From Bog-159 sp963818855 (GTDB taxonomy: Bacteria; Acidobacteriota; Terriglobia; Bryobacterales; Bryobacteraceae): a DNA stretch of 64,000 bases. The notes beneath the pieces were generated by a model. The model searched no databases, was not told the DNA's origin, and saw only the letters and a program-made list of their open reading frames with translations. Positions 51,857 through 60,800 of the stretch are shown here, in pieces. The first letter of the stretch is position 1. Each line of letters begins with the position of its first letter. Position numbers and translations under genes: made by a program. The stretch covers positions 248,001 through 312,000 of the forward strand of contig CAWFUH010000012.1 in the NCBI GenBank assembly GCA_963818855.1, in the 5' to 3' direction.

Positions 51857-52130
51857 GAAGGCCGTCGCAGGCCGGCCCCCACATATTCCGTCGCACCTGG
51901 AGAGCTATCATGGCGCCGGGGTAATGGTGCGGCGTGCCGCCCCAGTCAAGGCGGCTGCGGCCTAAGGCATTCCCACATTCTCTCAAAAACCGCACCACCC
52001 GGAGCCTTCTGTTACAATTAATACCAACATGAGCGGCGAGATGGAAATTGATTATTTCTATCCCTCCCATTCATGTTTTGTTTGGACCGGGTGGCGAGCC
52101 GCGGGGCGGGAGCGGGGGATGAGCTAGCGC
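51857..52130 (+). other. intergenic region before the LysR gene
   Basis: About 270 bases. Near 51870 a right-end-like GGCCGGCCCCCAC is present, perhaps a repeat remnant. No convincing gene. Confidence 0.4.
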
Positions 52131-53057
52131 ATGGATTTCGACCAACTGCACACATTCCTCGAAATCGTCAGGCTGAAAAGCTTTTCGAAAGCCGCGCAGA
52201 CCTGCTACCGGACACAGCCGGCCATCAGTGCGCAAGTGCGGCAGCTCGAGCAGGAGCTCAACACCGCGCTATTCGAGCGCTTCGGCAGCCGTATTTCGCT
52301 GACCACCGCCGGGAAACTCTTCGCCGATTACGCCGCCCAAATGCTGGACCAGCGGCGGCAGGCCCAGGATGCCATCAACGAACTGGAGCGCAATCCGCGC
52401 GGCGAGTTGGTGATCGCGGCCAACGAGGCGACGTGTATCTACGTCCTGCCGCAAGTCTTCTCCGAGTACAAGAACCAGTTCCCCGCCGTGCAACTGCAGG
52501 TGAATCGGTCATACGGGGCGCGCGTGGTGGATGCGGTGATGGAAAACATCGCCGATTTTGGCCTCACGCAATTGCCGGTAGAGGAGAAGCGGCTGCAGGT
52601 GGTGGATATCTATCGCGATGAAATCCGGCTGATCGCGCCGGCCCGGCACCCGCTGGCCGACTGCAAGTCCGTGTCCCCTTCCGACCTGGCGCAATTCCCA
52701 CTGCTGTTGCCGAAATCCGGCACCACGCGCGCGCGCCTCAACGCCTGGTTTGAGTTGGTGGAGGACGATCTGCGCGTTTCCATGGAGCTGGATTCCACCG
52801 AGATGATGAAGCGTTTCGTGATGGCAGGTTTGGGTGTGTCGTTCCTGGCGGTTTCCAACTGCCGCGAGGAAGTAGCCGCGGGCAAGCTGCGCGCTATTTC
52901 GCTGGCGCCCGAGCCCATGTTGCGGCGGCTGGGGCTGATCTACCGGAAAGATAAAGCACTCTCGAAGGCCGCGCTGGGTTTCATTCAAGTGGTAGCTGAC
53001 AATTTGGGCGACCGGCAAGTAGCGCGTGAGAAGCGCCCCAAGGTAATGGTGGGATAG
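52131..53057 (+). CDS. LysR-family transcriptional regulator
   Basis: A 308-residue regulator: N-terminal winged helix MDFDQLHTFLEIVRLKSFSKAAQTCYRTQPAISAQVRQLEQEL, then the periplasmic-binding-like effector domain (ELVIAANEATCIYVLPQVF, LLPKSGTTRARL). The CysB/CbL-like LysR subgroup is possible but the effector is unknown. It is followed at once by the zinc-ribbon gene, likely the same transcript. Confidence 0.92.
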   Translation: MDFDQLHTFLEIVRLKSFSKAAQTCYRTQPAISAQVRQLEQELNTALFERFGSRISLTTAGKLFADYAAQMLDQRRQAQDAINELERNPRGELVIAANEATCIYVLPQVFSEYKNQFPAVQLQVNRSYGARVVDAVMENIADFGLTQLPVEEKRLQVVDIYRDEIRLIAPARHPLADCKSVSPSDLAQFPLLLPKSGTTRARLNAWFELVEDDLRVSMELDSTEMMKRFVMAGLGVSFLAVSNCREEVAAGKLRAISLAPEPMLRRLGLIYRKDKALSKAALGFIQVVADNLGDRQVAREKRPKVMVG

Positions 53058-53498
53058 ATGAACTGCGGAAAATGTGGAAAAAAGTTTGACGCCGCCGACG
53101 GCGTGAATTGCCCCCATTGCGGCGCACCGGCAGCGTTGTCTAAATCGGGCGTGGTGAAGAGTTCCACGATCCTGGTCTCGATGGGCGAGAAGGATGCCGT
53201 CTACCGGTCCGTTAAGGATATGCCGGCACCCTTGCGCCGCCAACTGCTGAAGTCCACCAACGGGCTGAATTCGGCGACTATTCTGATCGCCGACCGGCGC
53301 GGCCGGGAAGAGATCGCGCGCGCCATACAAAACCTGCCGTCGAGCTTGCAGCGGCGTTTTCTGAAGCCATTCCGCGACGAGCCCGGGGGGCTACGCGCGT
53401 GGCTGATGCGTCCACGGGTGAAAATGGCGATTGCCGGGTTGCTGGGCGCGGGCAGCATGCTGGTGATCTGGTTCCTGTTCACTCACCGCTGGCTGTAG
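53058..53498 (+). CDS. zinc-ribbon membrane-anchored hypothetical protein
   Basis: A 146-residue protein: MNCGKCGKKFDAADGVNCPHCGAP forms a zinc ribbon, the middle is charged and helical (MPAPLRRQLLKSTNG, LPSSLQRRFLKPF), and one C-terminal span follows (MAIAGLLGAGSMLVIWFLF). It starts one base after the LysR stop. No function recognised. Confidence 0.7.
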   Translation: MNCGKCGKKFDAADGVNCPHCGAPAALSKSGVVKSSTILVSMGEKDAVYRSVKDMPAPLRRQLLKSTNGLNSATILIADRRGREEIARAIQNLPSSLQRRFLKPFRDEPGGLRAWLMRPRVKMAIAGLLGAGSMLVIWFLFTHRWL

Positions 53499-53717
53499 CC
53501 TGGAGGACTAAGTCCGCGCAGCGCTCAGCGCCGACATTAGCGTCCAGATTTCCCTGCTTCGAGCAGAGGATTCCAGCCGTAACTGAGAAATGAACTTGCG
53601 CCCGCACGCGAAGCTTGCGCCCCTGGTACTCCGTTTGCTTCATCTCTAGCCCGTATGCGCATTCGCCATAAAAATAAGCGATCCGCGAAGTGCCGGACGG
53701 CGCATTTCGGTGCCAGG

Positions 53718-55889
53718 ATGAGGCGCTTTGCCACACGCGGCTGGATAATCTCCGCTGCGGCTTTGATGGCAGTTTTTCCCTGTTTGGCTTTACCGCCCGG
53801 CGTTCTGTATTCCACCACCGTACCTTATTCGGTCCCGTATGGTACGGGCACGGAGCTTCTGACGGCGCTGCCCAATATAAGTGTAGTGACGACGGATGCA
53901 CCCGGGAACAGCTACGTGGCCGGATCTATCTATGCGAACGGTTTGGCCAGCACGCCGGGCGTGGTGCAACCCGCATATGCCGGTGGAGCGTGCCCTGACG
54001 AATTTGGGATTCCGGTGAACGCTTGCCCCGATGCGTTCATCGCCAAGTTCGATCCAAACGGGATGCTCCTGTTTCTGACCTACTTGGGCGGCACGGGCAG
54101 CGACATTCCGTATTTTCTCGCGCTAGACAATGCGGGCAATATCTACGTTGCCGGACAAACGAATTCGACCGATTTTCCACTGGCAGGCGCTCCGTGGCGG
54201 CCGGTTTTATCCGATGAGGGGACATTTGTGGCAAAGCTTTCCGGAAATGGAAAGACGTTGATCTGGTCGACGGTATTAAACGGAGCGTTGCTTCAATTAT
54301 CGATTGCGCCGGATGGCACCATTTATTATTTGGCCCAAACGACTGCAACGGCCAGTGGGCAAGTCTCGACGACGGTCGCCCTGACAGAGCTGAACCACTA
54401 TGGCCAATTCGTAGCGACTGTGAACGTGCCTTCAGGAACGGGGGCAGTGGCAGTTGGTGCGGATGGATCGGTCTACATCGGCGGACTAACCGCCACCGGT
54501 TCTGACGTCACTCCGACGGCTGGCGCGTGGCGGACCACCTACAACGGAGGTACGGATGGCTTCGTCGCGCAAGTGAGTGCCAGTCTCTCGGGATTCACGT
54601 GGCTCACTTTGGCGGGCGGTAGTGAGATGGATTCCGAGGCTGATGATAATGTCAGCCTGATTCAGCCGGCGCCGGACGGCACCTTGTGGATTGCCGGATA
54701 CACGAACGAGTCCGATTTCCCCGTTCTGCCGGGCGCATGGCAGTCTTCTCCTAGGGGTAGCTTCCTGGTTCATCTTTCCGCGGACGGCTCGAATGCGCTG
54801 GCAGCCACCTACCTCCCCGCGGGCCCGTCCACCATCGCCCTGGATGGCAGCGGCAACGTGATCTTTAGCGCGCTCGACGGCAGCGGCTTCCCGGCCACTC
54901 CGGGAGCGCCGTGGCCCTGCGCGCAGCTTGTCGCGGGATCGCCGGGCGGATTTGCTCAGGGCTTTTTCGGAAAGATCGATGCAGCCGGTCAACTTCTGCT
55001 GTGGGGCACCTGGAACGGTCCTTCGGTTCCAGGCGGCCCCGCCGCCGTTAATGCAGACGGCGATGCTATTGTTGCGGGCAGTGACAATCAGGGCGACGTA
55101 ATTCTAAGCGCGGTGACCACTGTACCCGGCCCACCGGCGCTGGTGGAGTCTTGTATCGCTCCATCCGGCTATCCTTTTTTGTCTGGGCCGCTGGCCGCCG
55201 GGGAACTCATTTCTATCTACGGCGCGGGATTCGGACCGGAGCAAGGCGTTACGGCACAGGCGTCCGGAAATACGATTGGAACCGAACTGGGCGGCGTGCA
55301 GGTGCTCATCGAAGGCGCACCCGCACCGTTGATTTACGTCTCTTCGGCGCAGATCAACCTGGTAACTCCATATTTATTGAATGGGCGCAACACGGCGCAC
55401 ATTCAGATCGTGACCGCGAGTGCTGCCTCGAACGAAGTCGTCCTGGGCGTGCAAGCTGCAGCGCCGGAGATATTCGTGACCCAGGAAAGTGATGACATCA
55501 GCACTGCCGCTATTCTCAACCAGGACAACACCGTCAATAGCCAGGGTAATCCGGCGCACGTAGGCGATACCGTGGCGATGTTCGCGTCCGGAGTAGGCCA
55601 GACGAATCCGCCGGGCGTAGACGGCGAGATTCCCCAAGCGGCGGGCGGCACCCCCGTACTTCCAATCATGGTGCAGTTGATGAGCGCCGGGACGGCTTCC
55701 CCGTCCGCAACAGTCACCTATGCCGGAAATGCACCAGGGCTGGTATCCGGCGTGACGCAGGTGAACTTTCAGGTGCCGTCAGTTAATCGGGTGGGCGCGG
55801 GCCCCTCCTATCCAGCCTGGATTGTTTTGTACGCCGGCGAAACGCCGAGCGGCCCAGTCGCGGAGGGTCCGGTAATCTGGTTCGAGTAG
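53718..55889 (+). CDS. secreted beta-propeller protein with Solibacter-family C-terminal domain
   Basis: A 723-residue protein from ATG 53718 (signal RRFATRGWIISAAALMAVFPCLA). The N-terminal 500 residues carry SBBP-like repeats (FIAKFDPNGMLLFLTYLGGTGSD, ALDNAGNIYVAGQTNSTDFP). The last 230 residues form the Solibacter C-terminal domain (GPLAAGELISIYGAGFGPEQG, GGVQVLIEGAPAPLIYVSSAQINLVTPYLL, VNFQVPS). Probably surface or extracellular; function unknown. An in-frame ATG at 53655 gives a poorer signal sequence. Confidence 0.85.
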   Translation: MRRFATRGWIISAAALMAVFPCLALPPGVLYSTTVPYSVPYGTGTELLTALPNISVVTTDAPGNSYVAGSIYANGLASTPGVVQPAYAGGACPDEFGIPVNACPDAFIAKFDPNGMLLFLTYLGGTGSDIPYFLALDNAGNIYVAGQTNSTDFPLAGAPWRPVLSDEGTFVAKLSGNGKTLIWSTVLNGALLQLSIAPDGTIYYLAQTTATASGQVSTTVALTELNHYGQFVATVNVPSGTGAVAVGADGSVYIGGLTATGSDVTPTAGAWRTTYNGGTDGFVAQVSASLSGFTWLTLAGGSEMDSEADDNVSLIQPAPDGTLWIAGYTNESDFPVLPGAWQSSPRGSFLVHLSADGSNALAATYLPAGPSTIALDGSGNVIFSALDGSGFPATPGAPWPCAQLVAGSPGGFAQGFFGKIDAAGQLLLWGTWNGPSVPGGPAAVNADGDAIVAGSDNQGDVILSAVTTVPGPPALVESCIAPSGYPFLSGPLAAGELISIYGAGFGPEQGVTAQASGNTIGTELGGVQVLIEGAPAPLIYVSSAQINLVTPYLLNGRNTAHIQIVTASAASNEVVLGVQAAAPEIFVTQESDDISTAAILNQDNTVNSQGNPAHVGDTVAMFASGVGQTNPPGVDGEIPQAAGGTPVLPIMVQLMSAGTASPSATVTYAGNAPGLVSGVTQVNFQVPSVNRVGAGPSYPAWIVLYAGETPSGPVAEGPVIWFE

Positions 55890-55925
55890 CCCACTGAGCG
55901 TGCGGCACATCGTTTACCGGTACTG

Positions 55926-57095
55926 CTAATGCACCGCGCGTCCTAAATAATTTCCATAACCTACAATCACCGTCGAAGCCACCAGCACAAACAAGCTAAG
56001 CGCGACCAGCCATTTCGTGCGCGTGCCGACGCCTTTCCACTCATGCAGCGCGATTCCCCACAGTGTGCTGAAGATGATGATACTGGCCATGTGCAGCGTC
56101 CAGCTCGAAAACTTGAAGGTGCCCATCTGCGTTTCGCCCATGGTGTAGAAGAAGAACTGCATATACCAGGTGCTGCCCGCAATGGCGCAGAAGATGTAAT
56201 TAGCCAACATCGGAGCGTATTCGACCTGCGCGGGGGCGGGCGCCAGCGCCACCGCCATCTCCTCGCCGGGCGCATCGATGGCCGATTCGATGATGGGCTC
56301 GGCCGCGCGCGCGGGAACCTCGCCGCGCAGCCTCGAGCTGAAATACTGGTATCCGGTATGGTTGCGGATATTGAGGACCAGGCACCATATGAAATTCGTC
56401 GTGAAGCCTCCGGCCAGCACCACAACCAGCACCGGAAGACCCTGCCATAACACCGGCGTACCGTGTCGCAGCGTAATCTGCTTGATCGGATCGCCGGCCG
56501 CCAGTCCATAAGCGAAACAAGCGCTCATGATGCCGGAAAACGTGGCCACCAGCAAGCCGCGCTTCAGGCTGAATTCGCGAATGGCGGCACGCTTCTGCTC
56601 TTCGGAGAGTTCCCGCTCCTTGGAGACGCCCGCCGCGCCTGCAAATGCGATGCCGGTCAAGCAGATGGCTACCCCGCACAGGATCACCAGGCCGGAGCTT
56701 GTGCCGAGCACCTGCCGGGCGAACTCGCCGCGGAAGATCGGCGGCAGCAGCGTGCCGAATGCCGCCGTGTAACCCAGCACCATAGCCATGCCCAATGACA
56801 TGCCCAGATAGCGCATGGTCAGGCCGAACGTGAGGCCGCCGGATCCCCACAGTACCCCAAACACGTAGGCCCAGAACAGGCTGCTGGCGGGAGTCTCGCG
56901 CAGGACGGCGAACAAATCGTTGGTCATGGTCAGCGCCAACAGCCAGGGCATGATGATCCAACTGAAGATTCCGCCGGCCAGCCAGTAGGTCTCCCAAGCC
57001 CACTGTTTCACACCCCGAAAACCGAGGTAGAAGCTGGCGGAGGAGAGCCCTCCCAACCAGTGCAGAAACACGCCGAGCATGGGATTTGCGGTCAT
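55926..57095 (-). CDS. rhaT: L-rhamnose/proton symporter family transporter
   Basis: A 389-residue protein with about ten membrane spans. The start GVFLHWLGGLSSASFYLGFRGVKQWAWETYWLAGGIFSWIIMPWL and the GLTMRYLGMSLGMAMVLGYTAAFGTLLPPIF segment match RhaT. No rhamnose catabolic gene lies nearby, so the substrate may be another deoxysugar. Family call is strong, substrate call moderate. Confidence 0.85.
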   Translation of the reverse strand: MTANPMLGVFLHWLGGLSSASFYLGFRGVKQWAWETYWLAGGIFSWIIMPWLLALTMTNDLFAVLRETPASSLFWAYVFGVLWGSGGLTFGLTMRYLGMSLGMAMVLGYTAAFGTLLPPIFRGEFARQVLGTSSGLVILCGVAICLTGIAFAGAAGVSKERELSEEQKRAAIREFSLKRGLLVATFSGIMSACFAYGLAAGDPIKQITLRHGTPVLWQGLPVLVVVLAGGFTTNFIWCLVLNIRNHTGYQYFSSRLRGEVPARAAEPIIESAIDAPGEEMAVALAPAPAQVEYAPMLANYIFCAIAGSTWYMQFFFYTMGETQMGTFKFSSWTLHMASIIIFSTLWGIALHEWKGVGTRTKWLVALSLFVLVASTVIVGYGNYLGRAVH

Positions 57096-57225
57096 GGGGT
57101 ACTTAAGCCCGAGTGTAACAAGCCTTCGGATACTTCGCAGGGCGCGCCATTAGAACCTTCGCGGCCTGCGAGGGCGCTCGGCGGACAAAACCACCAGCCA
57201 CCAGCAACCAACCACCAGCCACGCC

Positions 57226-57269
57226 GGAGGCGGCCTGAGAGGCCGCCGCAGGCTGAGAGCCTGCCCCAC
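57226..57269 (+). repeat. palindromic repeat related to the modular family (TGAGA centre)
   Basis: GGCGGCCTGAGAGGCCGCC and GCAGGCTGAGAGCCTGC followed by CCCAC. The right end matches the modular family but the centres are TGAGA rather than TCCA/TGGA. It lies just before the rhomboid gene. Confidence 0.7.
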
Positions 57270-57285
57270 TGTACAATGAGGATGC

Positions 57286-58125
57286 ATGGACCAGCGCCGC
57301 ATGTGCCCGAACTGCCGGGCCTTCATTACCAGTCGCGATAAAGTATGCCCCTACTGCAATCAGCGCGTGGGGCCGCGCGCCATCGACCGCCGCGATCCGG
57401 GCGCCGTTCTGGGCGGCTTCATTCCGCACGCCCGCTTCGTCACCATGATCATCTTGACGATCAACGTCGGCCTGTATCTGGCCACCGTGCTTTTCAGCCA
57501 ACGGTCTGGCCAAGGCGGCGGCCTTATGAGTGTGGATGGGCGGACGCTCATCGAATTCGGGGCCAAGCTGCGCGCTGCCATTATCGGCTACGGGCAGTGG
57601 TGGAGGCTCGTAACCGCCGGATTCCTGCACGGAGGATTGCTGCACATCGGCATGAATTCCTGGGTGCTTTTCGATTTGGGCGCGCAGGTGGAAGACGTGT
57701 ACGGCGCCAGCCGTTTGATTGTGGTTTATTTTCTGGCCACCGTCAGCGGGTTCCTGCTGAGCACTTTCTGGACCGCGGCGATATCGGTCGGCGCTTCGGC
57801 CGGGATCATGGGTCTGCTGGGCGCCATGATCGCGCTGGGGGTGCGCAACCGCCACACCGCAGCCGGCGCTGCAATACACGGGATGTATGTTCGATGGGCG
57901 GTGTACATCCTGATTCTCGGCGTACTGCCCGGGCTGCATATCGATAATGCCGCGCATATTGGGGGGCTGGCAGCCGGGTTCGGTGTCGCGTACGTGGCTG
58001 GCACGCCGCGCGTCGAAACGGCCCCGGGCGAGCGGCTCTGGCGGATAGCGGCGGGGGCTTGCGTAGTGATAACGGCGGTCTGCTTTCTAAAGATGTACTT
58101 GTGGTTCTCGACCGGCATGCAATAA
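57286..58125 (+). CDS. rhomboid-family intramembrane serine protease with zinc ribbon
   Basis: A 279-residue protein. An N-terminal zinc ribbon (CPNCRAFITSRDKVCPYC) is followed by six membrane spans. The rhomboid signature is there: LLHIGMNSWVLFDLG (HxxxN), SVGASAGIMGLLGA (catalytic Ser in GASAG) and HIDNAAHIGGLAAGF (catalytic His). It cuts membrane proteins within the bilayer. A small basic exported protein follows 11 bases later. Confidence 0.9.
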   Translation: MDQRRMCPNCRAFITSRDKVCPYCNQRVGPRAIDRRDPGAVLGGFIPHARFVTMIILTINVGLYLATVLFSQRSGQGGGLMSVDGRTLIEFGAKLRAAIIGYGQWWRLVTAGFLHGGLLHIGMNSWVLFDLGAQVEDVYGASRLIVVYFLATVSGFLLSTFWTAAISVGASAGIMGLLGAMIALGVRNRHTAAGAAIHGMYVRWAVYILILGVLPGLHIDNAAHIGGLAAGFGVAYVAGTPRVETAPGERLWRIAAGACVVITAVCFLKMYLWFSTGMQ

Positions 58126-58136
58126 ACTAAGGTTAT

Positions 58137-58328
58137 ATGCGCCTCCGTTATTTCCTGCCGGCTCTGCTGATCGGCGCGGGCCTGCTGCTGCCCGTACAGC
58201 CGGCTGCGCTGGCCAAGACCAGCTACAAGCAACCGAAATTCAAGAAGTTTAAAGCCAAGAAGTTGAAGGCCGGGAAAAGGACCAAGGCGCACAAGATCCC
58301 CAAGCGCAAGGTTGTCAAACATCGTTAA
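58137..58328 (+). CDS. small lysine-rich exported protein
   Basis: A 63-residue protein: signal peptide (RYFLPALLIGAGLLLPVQPAALA), then a short mature part that is about half Lys/Arg (KFKKFKAKKLKAGKRTKAHK). No family recognised. Close spacing (11 bases) behind the rhomboid protease suggests cotranscription. Confidence 0.65.
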   Translation: MRLRYFLPALLIGAGLLLPVQPAALAKTSYKQPKFKKFKAKKLKAGKRTKAHKIPKRKVVKHR

Positions 58329-58329
58329 C

Positions 58330-58346
58330 GCGGCCCGTTAGGCCGC
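58330..58346 (+). terminator. hairpin after the lysine-rich gene, weak terminator candidate
   Basis: GCGGCC-CGTTA-GGCCGC starts two bases after the stop. The following CTGCCTTTC has only three Ts, so it may be a processing or stabilising stem rather than an intrinsic terminator. Confidence 0.35.
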
Positions 58347-58699
58347 CTGCCTTTCGAGCGCGTTCTGCAGCGACAGATGATCCCCGTTGCCGCAAAGCCG
58401 CACCGTTATGAGCCGTTCGCTGATCGCGCAAACGCTCGCCAGTCTCGCCAAGAGCATACACTTCATGGTTACTCGATCTCAGTCCGACTTCCGCTGGGCC
58501 GCAGACATTTCTGATTGTCTCGACGTAGGGTGAAGCAGCGTGAATACGATGAGGAGTCTCTGGAGCGGGCACGAGTTGTGGAAGCCCCGCACGTCGCGTT
58601 CGTTGCGAGCAAGCCAGGCGGGTTAAGATCCTCGAGTACTTGCGCGCGCGGCCTCGCGGCCGGAAGCCTGGGCCGCTTGCATGCACCTGCCGGACTCCA

Positions 58700-58822
58700 G
58701 ATTGGCGCAGTGTCGCCGGAGGAAATCGCCGTCGGTATCACGAAAGCACCTATTATTTCTGTTGTGCCCGGTGCAAACAGAAATTCGACAACGATCCTGC
58801 GGCCGCGGTGGCTGCTGCATGA
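58700..58822 (+). pseudogene. YHS-domain remnant
   Basis: One frame reads VSPEEIAVG and, with a frame change near 58737, another reads YHESTYYFCCARCKQKFDNDP followed by Ala residues and a stop. This is the C-terminal half of a YHS metal-binding domain (TYYFCCxxCxxKFxxDP). The CPVCGM half is not seen. It lies in a 550-base stretch (58329-58880) otherwise without recognised genes. Confidence 0.45.
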
Positions 58823-58880
58823 TCGTTCGCCGGCTGGACCACTGTAAGTGCCCGGAGGTCATGCGATACTGAAAAGGTTG

Positions 58881-58956
58881 GCCGGGATAGCTCAGTTGGC
58901 AGAGCGCTAGATTTGTAATCTTGAGGTCGCGGGTTCGACCCCCGCTCCCGGCTCCA
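58881..58956 (+). tRNA. tRNA-Thr (TGT anticodon)
   Basis: A full cloverleaf: acceptor GCCGGGA paired with TCCCGGC, D-arm GCTC...GAGC, anticodon loop TTTGTAA (TGT at 58914-58916), T-arm GCGGG-TTCGACC-CCCGC, and encoded CCA at 58954-58956. The anticodon stem CTAGA/TCTTG has one T-T mismatch at pair 28-42. Confidence 0.95.
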
Positions 58957-59536
58957 CGCACCAAGCCTGACTTGCACAGGCGAGCGGTGGTTCCAGTAAG
59001 CATAAACAGACGGCTCGCGCAAACAGGTAACGGATGCGCTGCAGCCGGCCAGCCCACCCATTACCGCACTGGCTTACGTGGTGGCCCCCGTATTCTTGAG
59101 CGTCACTGTAAAGTAGAAACGCCACGTACAACGAGCAAAACATGAACGCAACAGAATCCATAGCCGACACTGAAATGCTGCCGGCTTGAAGGTCACATAG
59201 GTCAGGTGAGAGAATTTCTGGCCGCAGAATCTGGATGGCTCGAAGAAGTGCTATGCCAACAGTGGCGGAACCAGCAGATGCTAAGCGGCAATGGTCCGGC
59301 CTCTGTTGCTTTGGCTATCGTGTTGCGGTCGCTCCCGGCTGGCGGGATAACGGATCTGCCCCTCTCTGCCGCCGCACCGGCCACGACCGGTGCCGATTTT
59401 GTTCGCCCCGATTCCCCCGGCCTTGGGGCCACAACCGACCCTCCGTCCGCTGGGGGAATGCGGCACGGGAACGGCCTATGACGCGCGCGCCGCGGGTACA
59501 AGCCTTACTACGCCGCGGCCGGCGTGGAGAACCGAA
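58957..59536 (+). other. tRNA-downstream region without a convincing gene
   Basis: About 580 bases. A 91-codon frame (GTG 59206 to 59481) and frames overlapping it have no recognisable content. No direct repeat of the tRNA 3' end and no integrase were found nearby, so an integrated island cannot be claimed. Confidence 0.4.
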
Positions 59537-60799
59537 ATGAGAAAGCTACTATTCATCGGCGTGCTGATTACCGGCGCCGCCTGCGCGGAGGATGGCGGCT
59601 CAGCCGCACTGACCGCGTCAACTATAAACAATGGCACTCTGCCGGCCTACTTCACGAACATGAGTACCACCGGCATGGCGCTGATTGGTGGGAACGTATA
59701 TTCCAATTACGGCGGCACCACCAACGGCTGTCTGCACCTCGGCGCGGGTCCGAACGCCGCCAATGACACGGGTCTGTGCGGATCCGCCTCGGGCATCAAC
59801 CAGTTTTGGAACCTCTGGACGGCCGCGGGAAGCGCTAACCAGGCAGCCACCACGGACGGCTCGGGCAACTTGACCTGGTCGAATCTGGGCAGCATCGCAG
59901 GCACTCTCGCCGCGGCGCAATTTCCTTCGGCGTATGCCATGTCGAGCCACTGGTACCTGTCATGGGCACCCGTGGCGTCAACTTCCGGATCCCCGACCCT
60001 ATACACATTGACGGGGCCTGCGCATACCGGTCTGACCGTGGGCAAGGAGGCACAGGATTTGACCTTCAACCTCGCGCGCATCGTACAGTTCACCGGCGGG
60101 AGCCCCATCTCCGCACAGCGCGCCTTCTATATCTCCGCGCCCACGTACGCATTCACCGCCGCGAACACCATGTCCACCGCGGCCACCATGGCGATCTCAG
60201 GCGCTCCGGTACCCGGCACCAACGCCACGATCACCCAATCAGTGGGCCTGTGGGTTCAGGACGGTGCTGCGGGCGGCACGCAGGCCGTGGGCTTCCGCGC
60301 GGACGCCCCCACCGGCGGCACGAACAACTGGGCCAGCTACCTGAATGGCAATGTCAGCATCGGCAGTGGCTCCATCGGCAACGCCAGCGACAACACGCTG
60401 TTTGTACAAGGTCCCAGCACCAGCAACACCAGGATGGTGGTCGAAGAGTCGTCCACCTCGCCAGGGGCCTCGCCCTTCTCCGTGGAAAATAGCGCGGGCA
60501 CTGTCCAATTTGGCATAGACACGAGCAACAACACCATGCTGATTGGGGCGGCCAGCCAGCACGTCAATCGCGTCAGCGGTACCAACAAAGACGCTTGGGG
60601 GACGGCCACACTGGCCGGCGGCACGGTCACCGTTACCTTCACTACCGCTTACAATGCCCCGCCGGTGTGCGTCGCCAACAGCCAGGGGTCCACCAACGCG
60701 CTCAAGGTAGCGCCCAGCACGACAGCGGTGGTTTTCACCAGTTCGAGCGCATCCGACACCGGCAAAATTTCATACGTCTGCTTTGGTGACCCTAACTGA
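59537..60799 (+). CDS. secreted hypothetical protein, tail-fibre-like composition
   Basis: A 420-residue protein from ATG 59537 with a signal peptide (KLLFIGVLITGAACAED). Rich in Gly/Thr/Ser/Ala/Asn. The C-terminal 70 residues (GTATLAGGTVTVTFTTAYNAPPVCVANSQG, then VFTSSSASDTGKISYVCFGD) form a beta-rich module of a type seen at the ends of phage-fibre and surface proteins. Function unknown. A longer frame from 59390 lacks support. Confidence 0.55.
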   Translation: MRKLLFIGVLITGAACAEDGGSAALTASTINNGTLPAYFTNMSTTGMALIGGNVYSNYGGTTNGCLHLGAGPNAANDTGLCGSASGINQFWNLWTAAGSANQAATTDGSGNLTWSNLGSIAGTLAAAQFPSAYAMSSHWYLSWAPVASTSGSPTLYTLTGPAHTGLTVGKEAQDLTFNLARIVQFTGGSPISAQRAFYISAPTYAFTAANTMSTAATMAISGAPVPGTNATITQSVGLWVQDGAAGGTQAVGFRADAPTGGTNNWASYLNGNVSIGSGSIGNASDNTLFVQGPSTSNTRMVVEESSTSPGASPFSVENSAGTVQFGIDTSNNTMLIGAASQHVNRVSGTNKDAWGTATLAGGTVTVTFTTAYNAPPVCVANSQGSTNALKVAPSTTAVVFTSSSASDTGKISYVCFGDPN

Positions 60800-60800
60800 C

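Noticed and set aside
59537..60799. Prophage tail-fibre gene
   Set aside because: It has a bacterial signal peptide and no other phage gene is near; composition alone is not enough.
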